Assembly: GCA_947034895.1 (NCBI GenBank)
Contig: OX344762.1
Span: forward strand, 8,127,501-8,191,500
Reading direction: 5' to 3'
DNA: 64,000 bases
Source: Rhytidiadelphus loreus
Taxonomy: Eukaryota > Streptophyta > Bryopsida > Hypnales > Hylocomiaceae
A program made the position numbers and the translations under genes. Within the stretch, counting starts at the first letter, position 1; the number at the start of each line of letters is the position of its first letter. Of the stretch, positions 1 to 10,458 are shown piece by piece. The notes under the pieces were generated by a model. That model saw only the letters and a program-made list of their open reading frames with translations, ran no database searches and was not told where the DNA came from.

Positions 1-541
1 AATAAATGAATGAAATGTGTAAAATGAAGATGAAACGTAGCATTAGATGAAATTTGAGGGCAAGGGAGAACCGTTTCAATCTTTTTTCCCGCCCTAGAAC
101 TAGTCAAAATATAAAAACATAAAAGCATTATTAAAATAAAAATAAAATAATAAATAAAATTGGAATTAAAATTAAATTGAAAACTAAATTAAAAATTAAA
201 TTGAAAACTAAATTGAAAACTAAATTGAAAACTAAATTGAAAACTAAATTGAAAACTAAATTGAAAACTAAATTGAAATTTTATTTTAAAATATTAATTA
301 ATTAATATTATCTAACATAGCACAATTGTGGCCATGTCAGATCATTGCCATGGTAGAGTTCCCAACGTTCCCTACTATTCAAGAACACTTGGGAATTCAC
401 ACTCTTCTTTTGTCCTCAAATCTCTTCTAATAATTATTCATCCCAAAGAGTGTAAATTCATCCAAAAATGAGTGATATTATCTTTAAAGTATTTAGCAAA
501 TCAACAATTTCATTCATTAAAAATAGATGATTGTATTGCCA
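1..541. repeat. Left copy of a near-identical long direct repeat (cut by window edge)
   Basis: This segment recurs in the same orientation at 7005-7557. By eye the two copies differ by one substitution near the right end (ttgtattgcca versus ttatattgcca) and by one 12-bp unit of an internal tandem repeat. The left limit is unknown because the window starts inside it. The shared sequence ends in ...tattgcca at 541 and 7557. The pair could be the long terminal repeats of a non-autonomous LTR element, or the ends of two tandem copies of a unit of about 7 kb. No gag or pol coding was seen between them. Confidence 0.9.
201..272. repeat. 12-bp tandem repeat, 6 units
   Basis: Six perfect units of ttgaaaactaaa, preceded by a degenerate unit (189-200) and one more good unit (177-188). 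The matching array in the right-hand long repeat (7205-7288) has seven perfect units. This accounts for the whole 12-bp length difference between the two long repeats. Confidence 0.95.
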
Positions 542-1961
542 AATATTGCTTCTAAAAACATGTAGCACTTATGAACAAAATATCATTACTAGAGTACTAT
601 TTATTCTTGTTGATTGTCATATTTCCAAGAAAGACATTTATTGAGTTTGCCTATTAGAAATGAGTAATTTTCAAATTTCATATAATGCTTTGTTGTATCA
701 TTGAATGTAAAGGGCTTAATGTGAGGTTCGGTACTCCAAAGTAATATGCAACGATGTGTCAATTTGGTGTAAATTGTAGAGTGGGCAAAGTTTTGAAGGA
801 TATTCGTTGGACCTAAAGAAGTAGGGTTATAAATCTTTAACTTCAAACTTCAATGAAATGCTTCTTTTTAGGATTTTTTTTCAAATTTTTCAAGTGGCAT
901 AGAAACCATATTTTATAAGCTTCATTTTATTAGTTTTGTTCAACAACAACAAAAAATGTTTTGAATGTCAAAATCAAGTTCTAAGGAAAAAAGCTCAAAG
1001 TATTGAATACACTAGATAGTGTACCTTTTTTTTTATAAACTATCCCATATAAAATTTAAAAACAACTAAAATGTCTTGAATTAAAGTCAATCATGTGGAT
1101 ATAGCATCAAAGAAGTTCAATACAAAAAGAAAAAAATGAAAATAATTCATTCTTCAATAGGCACCTAAAGTTTTTTTGACTATATAGAGGATACAAAACT
1201 TTCGTGGTATCTGTCTTAGGTCAAACCTAAAACACAAATTTGTTTGATGGATGAAATTTTTGTTATTATAGACCAAAGAATGCATCTATTGGTTAAAAAA
1301 TTGAATCATATTTTGCCATGCCTATAATTGAGGCATCGTCCTTCTAGAGATAAACTTAGCCTCAGTGATCAACTTGTAAGTGAGACTCAAATATTACTAT
1401 GTTTTCAAAACAAAGGATAATTATGCAAAAATTAAAATTGGGAAGCAAAGACTTGGGTTTAAGCTTAATTAGGTGCTATTGGTTCATTAACTTGTCACTA
1501 TATTTAATTGAGGTGATTGAGCTGTAATTTATCAATTGGCATTACACAAAGACTTATTGATGGCTAACATTTAAATGACATTGCTAGCTTGTTGCAATGG
1601 GTTTGATTGTGAAAATTTTGGGTTCATAATGAGGGATTTATAGATACAAGTTTGTAGATGTTTCAACCCCCCATCTACAAACTTGGCTTCTCATCTCATT
1701 CACTCAAATTTTTTTAAATTAAAGACACATTCACTCCCCAAGCAAATAAAACTTTGGCAACAAGAGATGGAGTTTTTTGTCTAAGTTTAGAAGGATTACA
1801 ATTATGCATTTTACAAGTAGGCTATTCCTAACCACCCAATAAAGTGGTTGTTGACTACAAAAGATTCACAACATATATGTCCTCATCAGTAACATCTTAT
1901 AGTTGATGCACAAAGCATCTACATAATTTTGGGGTGCCTTCACACTAAGTATGCAAACTAG
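542..1961. other. AT-rich spacer, no gene seen
   Basis: No reading frame with recognisable protein features, no clear repeat shared with the rest of the window and no tRNA-like structure was seen. If 1-541 is a 5' LTR, the primer-binding site should start just after 541. The sequence there does not resemble the 3' end of a common plant initiator tRNA. Confidence 0.5.
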
Positions 1962-2366
1962 CTAAGAAGGTCGGCGCCAATAATTCCTTGCAATTGGACG
2001 ACTTGGTCTACCTACTTGCCTAGAAGGTCTCTGTACTAGCCCTGCTCTATTGTACTCCGTTGTATCCATCTCTTCAACTTCAACTTCAATTTCAAGGAAA
2101 GGTTCTTGGAGGCTTGGAGTAGAAGTGGAAGCAACTTCCGAGTTGCAAGGTCCTTTGGGTAGAATTGATGCATAAGGTCAGTGCCTACAATTCATTGCAC
2201 GACTTGGTCTACCCGTTTCCCTAGATGCTCTCCATTCTTGCAATGCTCTATTGTACTCCATTGCATCCATCTCTTCAACTTCAAGTTCACTTTCATGGAG
2301 AGGTTCTTGGTGGCTTGCAGTAGAAGTGGAACCAATTTCTGAGCTATAAGGTATTCTTGGTTGACT
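1962..2366 (-). repeat. Tandem duplication of the RING gene 3' end, in frame but beyond the stop
   Basis: Two similar units of about 207 bp (69 codons) lie next to each other, at about 1968-2174 and 2175-2366. Both stay in the reading frame of the RING gene after its TAA at 2367-2369. The next in-frame stops are TGA at 2178-2180 and TAG at 1962-1964. Each unit encodes a similar acidic then basic stretch, with motifs EVEEMD, EYNRA and GRPSR. Comparing units, the TAA aligns with a TCA (Ser) codon and the TGA with a CGA (Arg) codon, so single-base changes probably created both stops. The last unit, ending ...WRRPS then TAG, probably keeps the ancestral C-terminus. Confidence 0.75.
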
Positions 2367-3215
2367 TTATGCAAAAACTCTTGCTTGATTTTCTTCAGTC
2401 TGAGATACATTCCAAAAATGCAAACCCCAAGCCTTCAAGAAAGCATTGTAATGCTCCTGTTGCGACAATCCAGGGTTGTGAGCTTCATAATAAGGCAACC
2501 AAGACCTCCGAAAGTCATCAACATTAGGAAGATATTCACCTTGTCGAACCAATACATTGAATACAAAATTAGAAAGGTCATTTATTTGAATGTCTTCCAA
2601 ATAAACACGTGATGGGTCAAAAGCACGTGCAAAGTCATTGGAAATTTCTGCTATCCAAGCAATTGGTGATGGCGGATGGAGTGCACGAATCTCTCGAAAA
2701 TTGGCTTGTGCTCTTGATCTCAAAGACTCCATTTGGATTGGATTTGCAATTACACTTTGCAACAAGGGCATGCTCCTTAAATTCATTGATGGAATGTTGG
2801 AAAATTGTGGAGGTGGTGGAGTGACGGAATTGGATGCAATGGATACATTGGTGGTGCCCAAGCTTTCGTCCTCGGATCGCGTTGCTTGTCTATGCTTCGA
2901 TGGAGCACTAGGACGGGGAGGTATCGAATGGTCACTTGATTCAAAACTTGATCCCCTTTGGCATCCATAAACGGGAGTGATGCTTCGACTTCCTACCATG
3001 AACTTGCACACCGGGCACGGCTTCTTCTCATTTTGTAACCATTGGTAAAGGCAAGACCAACAAAACAAGTGGCCGCATTTGGTGAGGACAGAATTGGTTG
3101 GGGGGTCCATGCAAATGTTGCATTGAAACACATCTTGCTTCTTCATTACTTGGGCACCACCAACCACCTCCTCATCGTTTGAGTTCACGCAAATCATTGG
3201 GTGGCTTTCCTCCAT
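2367..3215 (-). CDS. C3HC4 RING-finger E3 ubiquitin ligase, RMA-like RING (282 aa)
   Basis: Predicted single-exon E3 ubiquitin-protein ligase. The RING domain spans about residues 32-70: Cys32, Cys35, Cys47, His49, Cys52, Cys55, Cys67 and Cys70. Short signatures CNICMD, CGHLFCWSCLYQWL and CPVCK followed by ITPVYG closely resemble plant RMA and animal RNF5/RNF185 RINGs. Those proteins are ER-anchored by a C-terminal membrane helix. None is visible here: the rest is a Ser/Pro-rich linker and a soluble tail (about residues 170-282) that I do not recognise. The frame is open upstream to a stop, but the first ATG is at 3215; a start at 3251 would need GTG. The C-terminus is odd, because the frame continues past the TAA through two tandem units (1962-2366), so this may be a truncated or decaying allele. 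It sits between the two long direct repeats. Confidence 0.75.
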   Translation of the reverse strand: MEESHPMICVNSNDEEVVGGAQVMKKQDVFQCNICMDPPTNSVLTKCGHLFCWSCLYQWLQNEKKPCPVCKFMVGSRSITPVYGCQRGSSFESSDHSIPPRPSAPSKHRQATRSEDESLGTTNVSIASNSVTPPPPQFSNIPSMNLRSMPLLQSVIANPIQMESLRSRAQANFREIRALHPPSPIAWIAEISNDFARAFDPSRVYLEDIQINDLSNFVFNVLVRQGEYLPNVDDFRRSWLPYYEAHNPGLSQQEHYNAFLKAWGLHFWNVSQTEENQARVFA

Positions 3216-3753
3216 GGGTGCCAATCTTACAATGGATCTAAGGAACCCCACAAGCCCACTTCTAATTAGTGCTAACTTGCCACCGATATCAATAATGGTC
3301 CCAAACCCTCAAATGTAGGTGTTTCCTAGTATGACTTACTAAATACTCCTCTTTTATCACACCCCTAGTCTCACTAAAAATACCCCAGGCTCACCATAAG
3401 GACTTATGCCTTGCCTTCTTCTACTTGATCACACACTCACACTCATCTCATACACTTATGGTAGGATTCTCTATCTTGTTGTAGAAACAAATAATTGGGT
3501 CTGAAGATGTTACAAATGGTTGCTTGAAAAGAAGGATGGAGTGCCTTTATTTGAAGGATGCATGATCTTGAAAGACATTCACAAGGAACGATGAGAATTC
3601 TAATATTCAAGGAAATTTCACTCATAAACACATACCTCTTTGAATCAAGAATGAATAGACTATTGCCTTTATATATGGTATTTTAGTCTACTAAATAAAA
3701 TAAAAGCAGTTGAAAACGTAAAAGCAAACGTAAAAGCAAAGGTAAAAGCTAAC
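3216..3753. other. Spacer upstream of the RING gene
   Basis: This would contain the promoter of the RING gene on the - strand. I see no convincing TATA box and no other gene. Short AT-rich reading frames here lack any family signature. Confidence 0.4.
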
Positions 3754-4632
3754 TTAACCTATAAAGGACCAAGACTTTTTTTCTACAGAACACACACTCA
3801 AAACTGCCTTTTCTATAGAAGGCAGTAAAAAAATTTGAGAATCGTTTTTTTTGCACATCTAACCAAAGGATCTTACACCATACTGGTATGAAAATGTGTG
3901 GAAAAAATTTCAGAAATTTTGACCTCATAGATTGCTAGATATCTGCATTTAAAGTGGAAAAAACAAGTTTTTTTTGCACATTGCAGGATTAGATTATTTG
4001 ACTTTGACTTCTTAAATTAAATTTTTTGCACTACGGAGTTTTGAACTTTCAATCTTTATTGTGGGGAATTGAGTTGAGAGTCTAGGAAAAAAAAACTAAA
4101 AGAAAATTTAATTTTTATTCTTTAAAAACTTATTAAATAGATGTAGGTATGAAATAAAAGAAAAATCTAAATTATAAATATCTCTAAAATGGAATTAAAA
4201 CGCACTAATCCCAAATGGTGAGATTGTTCTAAGAAGAAAACTAAACCATGTTGTATTTTTTTTCTTGAAAAATTATAAAAAATGCATTTAGAAATTAATC
4301 CTACAAGTTATTTTTTCAAGAAGATGCTCTAATTGCCCAAAAAACAAGATTGTCCATAACTTTCTCATAACAAATCCAAATGGAATGAATCAAAGCTTTC
4401 CATGTAGAAAAAAATATAATCTATGAGAAAAAAAATTAAAAAACTCTCCTCTGTTTTGAGCATAACTTATGTTCCCGGGCAGTGATTGAAAAAAAATTAT
4501 ATTCTCATGAAGCTAATCAATTTTTCTATATTCAAAACTTTTTTTTAAAAATCATGACAAAAATTCATCCCTTAGGTACCTACCCAAAATTCCAGTTGCC
4601 CCCCTAAGAGACAATGGTCCTTTAGGGGTTAA
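3754..4632. mobile_element. TTAA-flanked MITE-like element, copy I (879 bp)
   Basis: Starts TTAACCTATAAAGGACC and ends GGTCCTTTAGGGGTTAA, so the ends are inverted repeats with TTAA at both outer edges. The interior matches copy II (17605-18538) over most of its length, for example the stretches around cataactttctca and gaatcaaagctttcca. It is non-coding. A TTAA target duplication is typical of piggyBac-type elements, but TTAA could also be part of the terminal repeat. Confidence 0.75.
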
Positions 4633-7004
4633 AAATATCCACCAATCGACCTTTGAGTTACTAAATTCCCATTATAGAACTAATATGAAAATATACAGAT
4701 GACTATTTTGCACTAGTACATAGCCCACATCACGACACCGCTCACTACAATGTCTCTATTATCAAATATTTTTTTTAACCTTGTCATTGCGACCTCTTTG
4801 AATTGAAACTCAAGCATATTTTTTTTAGAATGTAATTTGTTTATAAAGATGAAGTAGTGAACTAAGAGTTATGAAATTTAAAAATTAAGAATAATATGTT
4901 TTATTCATTTAGTCCCCAAGTGATTCAAGCTACTTGATGGGATCATAGCCCAATGCATTGAATTGGAATGGTGTAAGCTTGTCAATTCCTATGACCAATT
5001 ACAGCTCTTGAAGTGTGTATTGCGTGTACATAGAAAACAACCTCAATTGTGAGAGAGCAAACTTGTTCAGAGAAAATTATCCATCCAAAACTTCATCGAT
5101 CTATATATTTTTTTAATTCTCACCTTTTAGGGACATCTAACAAAACACATAATATAATTCAACTTGCAATGTATTAGTAAGTGTTGAGATTAATTTGAGT
5201 AGAACATGAGTCTTTGAATTTTTTGGATGATCATATCATACAAAGTTCCCATCACATTGTACCAAAAACAGTGAACGAGCCATTTGGCCATTAACAACCC
5301 CCCTCCATTCCAAAAAACGAGAGCCGTTGATTCTTTAGAAAAAAAAATTACAACCCCCTCTCAAATCGTTGATCTAAAAAAAACCTCGGATACGGATACA
5401 AACACATACTCTGATACGGATATAGATACGGTATAGATAAGATACGAATACGAATATGTACTTGGGAAACAAATATCCCATAGTAATTGTGAGGGAACCT
5501 AATTCTGAAAATTACAGAGAGGGAGAGGGGAAGGCAGACGTTCAAGAAAAAAATTTAATTTAAAATTTTTTAATTTAAAATATATGGGGGTGGGGGTGGG
5601 GTAAATAAGAAGAAAAAAAAATATTAAAGGAGTTTTGAGCTCATTGTGACAGTTTGTCATAATGACAATGAGCTCAAAAGAGACACTTGTGTCTATAACA
5701 ATGTGATGGGTATAACAATCTGTCTATCCTGTCTTTTGGGTGGATAGTGAGGCAGAGGTATCCACCCGTATGACAGTGGGATTGATTTTTTATTTTATTA
5801 CCCCACTTACCAAATTTTCTTTACAATGGCCACTCCCACACATACTTGTATTTTTGATGAGCAGTTTATTTGGCAAACCATATGGGTTATATCAACACAT
5901 TCAATATGTATTCAGTATGTATACAATATATATTATGTATTCAATACATATTCTCTCTCTCTCTCTCTATATATATATATTCAATATTCAATACATAATC
6001 TGTAATTAATATGTATACAATATACAATATATTGTATCTATACAATATGTATACAATATTCAATATTTATTTTGTATTAAATCAATGGCATTAAGGGGGG
6101 GTTCAATTTATTTTTATTTTAAATCAACAGCTAGGAAAAAGGGGGGGGGATGGCAGGAGTGGTACCCATCTTTTGGGTGGATAGTTGGAGTGATGCATAT
6201 GTAACTCTTGTATACTAAGCAGGGATCATCAACATTAAAACGGCTTAGAGGATGGCTTTCATCAAAATTATATCAAATCAAAAATATCAAAAAGTGAAGT
6301 GAAGACCAAATTAAATAAAATGAAATGTAGAAAATGTTGAGTTGTATAATTATTAAGAAAAAAAACTTTACAATATATGAAAAATTGAAAACTTATGTAT
6401 AATTTTTAAAAATTCATACAAGAAGTTTCCTCCAATTAAAATTTAAAAATCTTCATTTTTTCTTAAAAAGCTCCAATAGTTGGGTAGTTTGGCCTGTGAT
6501 ACAACGACGCTAGCATGTGAGCCTAAAAATAGAAACCTAGGTATCTATAGCATAGACACCTATAATATAGGCATGTATAACATAAGTACCTTATAACCAT
6601 GGAATGTGCTTATAACATAGGTACCTATAGCGTAGACACCTATAATATAAATATCTTATAAATATGAAAGGTTTATATAGCATAAGTACCTATATTAACT
6701 TAAAAGCCTAGGCTCCTAGGCTCATGAGCCCAAGATTCTAGGCTCATATGCTAACAACCTTAGCCTATGATACATGTATTGAAAAAACTCATATAAGTAG
6801 GTTTTTAATGCTATTATTGTCCTCAAATATACTCATTTTATGTATATAATTATATTTTTGAATTCCTTATTAAAAAAACTATAAGAGTTTTCTACATTAA
6901 AACAAATTATACCCCATTAGATTGGACTAAAACACATTAAAAGTGATTATAACCAGGGCCATATAATACAAGAGTTTTGTGCTTGGGGCAATTATTTGCA
7001 TCTC
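4633..7004. other. AT-rich spacer with simple repeats
   Basis: No gene seen. It holds a degenerate gatacg/gatacgaata run (about 5386-5460), a G-rich ggggtggggg tract (about 5586-5601), CT and AT microsatellites with many tatacaatat motifs (about 5900-6070), and a run of nine G after a purine stretch (about 6136-6149). That purine tract could serve as a polypurine tract if 7005-7557 is the end of a longer 3' LTR. Confidence 0.5.
6539..6694. repeat. Imperfect tandem duplication, period 80 bp
   Basis: Two units start with aggtatctatagc (6539) and aggtacctatagc (6619) and share acacctataatata and cataagtacc. A palindromic cluster of cctaggctcctaggctc follows at about 6707-6724. Function unknown. 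Confidence 0.6.
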
Positions 7005-7557
7005 AATAAATGAATGAAATGTGTAAAATGAAGATGAAACGTAGCATTAGATGAAATTTGAGGGCAAGGGAGAACCGTTTCAATCTTTTTTCCCGCCCTA
7101 GAACTAGTCAAAATATAAAAACATAAAAGCATTATTAAAATAAAAATAAAATAATAAATAAAATTGGAATTAAAATTAAATTGAAAACTAAATTAAAAAT
7201 TAAATTGAAAACTAAATTGAAAACTAAATTGAAAACTAAATTGAAAACTAAATTGAAAACTAAATTGAAAACTAAATTGAAAACTAAATTGAAATTTTAT
7301 TTTAAAATATTAATTAATTAATATTATCTAACATAGCACAATTGTGGCCATGTCAGATCATTGCCATGGTAGAGTTCCCAACGTTCCCTACTATTCAAGA
7401 ACACTTGGGAATTCACACTCTTCTTTTGTCCTCAAATCTCTTCTAATAATTATTCATCCCAAAGAGTGTAAATTCATCCAAAAATGAGTGATATTATCTT
7501 TAAAGTATTTAGCAAATCAACAATTTCATTCATTAAAAATAGATGATTATATTGCCA
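7005..7557. repeat. Right copy of the near-identical long direct repeat
   Basis: Same orientation and nearly the same sequence as 1-541, with one substitution and one extra 12-bp unit. The repeat may begin upstream of 7005, since the comparison is limited by the window edge. The right boundary is sharp at 7557 (...attgcca), after which the two copies diverge completely. Confidence 0.9.
7205..7288. repeat. 12-bp tandem repeat, 7 units
   Basis: Seven perfect ttgaaaactaaa units. The partner array at 201-272 has six, consistent with one slippage event since the two long repeats separated. Confidence 0.95.
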
Positions 7558-7734
7558 TAGCAAGCTCTAGAAACTAGGAAGGATTTGATATAGATTGACA
7601 TTTTAGACAAATCGCCCTAAAAAGTACCAGTTGTGGAATCCTCCAAACTTAATGAAATTGGCATTTGAAGCTTGAATTGATCTAAGGTTATTGAATGGAA
7701 ATGATTGATTTCTTCATAGCTACAAAATTTATTT

Positions 7735-8125
7735 TTAACCCTTAAAAGACATTTTATGTCTGGGCTTGGTCAAATTTCATTAGTTTTCTACATTAGAACA
7801 AATATTTCACATTTTTGACGTTTCCATAAGTGGTAATATATATCTAAAATTGAATCTCATTTTTTCATAATTAAAAACATCAAATTGAATCTTATATGAT
7901 TTTTTTAAAGATTTTTTTTTGCAAATATCATAGTAATTATAAAAATGCTTAAAATAGTATGAGATTGTTTAGAAAATTGGAAATAGTAGAGACAAACATC
8001 ATGACGTAATTGATGTACTCCTTGAGTTCACACCAAGAGAAATTCAATAGGAAAAAGTATAACAATGGTGTATTTAAGTACCTTGAGCATTCAAGATGCT
8101 ATCTTCAAAGTGTCAAAATTAAATC
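7735..8125. repeat. Dispersed repeat, shared with 55770-56150
   Basis: Starts ttaacccttaaaagacat and continues through motifs (ctaaaattgaat, ataattaaaaacatca, atgcttaaaatagta) that recur in the same order and orientation at 55770-56150. Non-coding. Both copies begin with TTAACCCTTAAA, which resembles the ends of the TTAA-flanked family, but no inverted right end was found. Confidence 0.7.
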
Positions 8126-8134
8126 ACTTTCACA

Positions 8135-8540
8135 TTGTAGGTTTAAACCCCGCAAAACAAAGCCCGTGCACCTCTCCTCGGTGAAGACTTTTTTGACAAT
8201 ATCAAGAATGCGATCCAAGGACACATGGTTCGGGAGATCTCACAATAACAAAAACAAAACAAAACAATCAACCTAACCTAAAGTATCGACTAGTGTGCCT
8301 TGTGCCATTGACACAATGAAAATAAAGGTCAAAGTAAAATTTTCATTTAACTCATAAAAACTTCAAAATTCAATGATTGTCTTTCACACCATAGGTCCAA
8401 ATGCCATGAAACAAAGTCCATGCTCCCGCTTCATAGAGAGCTTTCCAACAACACCACAATCACAACTAGGAGACAATCATGCGGTCCAAGAGATCTCACC
8501 ATAACAAACAAACCAGAAATCCTAACTTCCAATTATGGTA
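8135..8540. repeat. Two adjacent copies of a SINE-sized dispersed repeat
   Basis: A first copy (about 8135-8280) and a second (about 8285-8540) share aaacaaagyccatgc-like and gagatctcac..taacaaa motifs. A third copy is at 36502-36753. Unit length is about 150-260 bp. On the - strand a run like gggtttaaacct resembles a pol III B box, so a SINE is possible but unproven. Confidence 0.55.
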
Positions 8541-9220
8541 TGGATACCATAGTTTTTACATGATTTTTCTCAATGAATATTAATTGGATGAAGTGTGGTT
8601 TTCAAATCTTTCACCAACCATCCAGTGGACGGTGCACCTTGAGGGCAATTGATCGACGAGGACCAACACTGTTGACCATGACCAGATCAGTCCATCACCA
8701 CCTTCGATCTGCATCTTTTTTTAACTGAAGCTAGTCCTTCAAAACATAATAAACATAATTGTTTGTCTGCCTGGGTGCCTGCCCTATGTCCCACTATCAT
8801 AGCTACCTCACTTGCACTGGCTTGTCTGCTGCACAATACAAAGCGGTGTGGATCTATGTGCGCACGTAATTAAGTTAGCCATTGATAGTGACAATGGGAC
8901 TGAAACAAAAAAAAGAGGAGTCCATCACTTTCGGTTGTAAAATAACATATTCAATGGAGATCAAGATTAACAGGTCTGGACTGAAAAACAAAAGAGGAGT
9001 CACTTTTGGTTGTAAAAAAAACATATTCAATGGATATCCAGATTATATGGTATCGATCCTTTGCTTGAAGAAAGTTATATCAAAATCAACATCTGCACAT
9101 CCACTTCACTGCACAATGGGTACGGAACTACTGACAGACGTGGAAGGATACTAACTGTATATTCTTTCTAACTTATCTGCTCTTGGGTCCAAGTTGCACC
9201 ACCTCTCAACTTAATCCCGT
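8541..9220. other. Spacer, no gene seen
   Basis: Short reading frames only. One stretch (8882-9154) contains an internally duplicated piece: the ggttgtaaaa..atattcaatgga motif occurs twice about 70 bp apart. No family signature. Confidence 0.4.
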
Positions 9221-9628
9221 GAGGACACCCAGGACTCAATAGTGAGGACACTAAACATTAAACAATGAGGACACCAAGGACTATACAGTGAGGACACCGA
9301 GGACTAAACAATGAAGACACTAAACACTAAACAAAGAGGACACTGAGGACTCACTAGTGAGGACACCGAGGACTAAACAACAAGGACGCTAAACAATAAA
9401 CAATGAGGACACCAAGGGCTAAATAATGAGGATATTGAGGACTCAATAGTGAGGACACCGAGGATTAAACAGTGAGGACACCAAGGGCTAAATAATGAGG
9501 ATATTGAGGACTCAATAGTGAGGACACTAAAGACTAAATAGTGAGGACACCAAGGACTAAACAATGAGGATACTGAGGATTCAATAGTGAGGACACTGAA
9601 GACTAAACAATGAGGACACCAAGGACTA
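9221..9628. repeat. 23-bp minisatellite, units 1-17 and part of unit 18
   Basis: Head-to-tail imperfect units of exactly 23 bp, of the type gaggacaccgaggactaaacaat. The phase holds without indels from 9221 to 9628. Several variant unit types recur in order, hinting at higher-order duplication. Unit 18 is interrupted after 17 bp by the transposon at 9629-10358 and the array resumes at 10361. Because 23 is not a multiple of 3, this is not a coding repeat. Confidence 0.9.
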
Positions 9629-10358
9629 AGGTAGCCGACCCCTTTTTGATCACTTAAGTAGAGATCTCAACATATTTGAAGTATGGATGTGGTAAGGGGA
9701 AATTTTTTCCTGTTTCAAGAAATAGATTTTAGAAGGATTTCATATCTTTTTTACAATTTTTTCTTCAAAAAGAAAATTACCATGAAATTTTTTTGTGAAG
9801 ATTAATTTTGTTCAACCTATTCTTGTTATATTGGTCACCGTATTTCCAACCATAGGCTGATTACAAAATAAACAATGCTTCAATTGTGGCTTCAAATGTA
9901 CATCTTGTGATCATTGCATGCTTCCAATTAGTGTTTTTTTTTCTGGCGATTTGGTGCAAAATTGCACCATTTTTTTTTTCCTAGCACCAAGCCATAGGAA
10001 ATTTTTAGTAAAATTTTGGATGAAATCGCCAAAAAACTTCAAGTTCAAGAAAAATCTTGGATGAAATAGCCACATTGTGAATGAAAATAGAATTATAGAT
10101 ACGTAGTAACACATTTTCTATCCAATACGTGGATGAATGTTGAAACTTGGAGCACCACTATAACATTTAATATCACCACTTCACCACTTCATGGAAAATG
10201 AAAAAAAAAAAACTGCTTCCAATGTACACCTCCTGGACATTTGTAGTGCTCTTGCTTTGATCTATTAGCATGAGCTTTCACCTAAACCACAGTTGATCAA
10301 AAACATGGCAGTTTAACTAGCCAAAATGGGTGGTTGGTTGGAAAGGAGTTGGCTACCT
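9629..10358. mobile_element. TA-flanked TIR element (AGGTAGC ends), 730 bp, inside the minisatellite
   Basis: Begins AGGTAGCCGACC and ends GGAGTTGGCTACCT, inverted ends flanked by TA on each side (9627-9628 and 10359-10360). Removing the element and one TA restores a 23-bp unit exactly, which directly supports a TA target duplication, the hallmark of Tc1/mariner-type elements. The interior is related to 48871-49297, for example ttccaaccataggctgattac and cttcaaatgtacatct. No transposase was seen, so it is a MITE or a deletion derivative. Confidence 0.85.
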
Positions 10359-10360
10359 TA

Positions 10361-10458
10361 ATTAATGAGGATACCAAGGACTAAATAGTGAAGATACTAA
10401 GGATTGATCGATGAGAACAACAAGGACTAAACATTGAGGACATCAAGGACTATATAGT
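10361..10458. repeat. 23-bp minisatellite, end of unit 18 and units 19-22
   Basis: After the inserted element, the last 6 bp of unit 18 (10361-10366) are followed by four more 23-bp units starting at 10367, 10390, 10413 and 10436. They are more diverged than the left block. Confidence 0.85.

Noticed and set aside
3216..3251. N-terminal extension of the RING protein to 3251
   Set aside because: It would need a GTG start. The first in-frame ATG is at 3215 and suits a plant gene.
9373..9564. Repetitive - strand frame with SPWCPH repeats
   Set aside because: It is the minisatellite read in one frame. The 23-bp period shifts frame every unit, so it is not a coding repeat.
9221..9628. CRISPR-like array
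   Set aside because: Units are contiguous 23-bp tandem repeats without spacers, in a plant nuclear sequence. It is a minisatellite.
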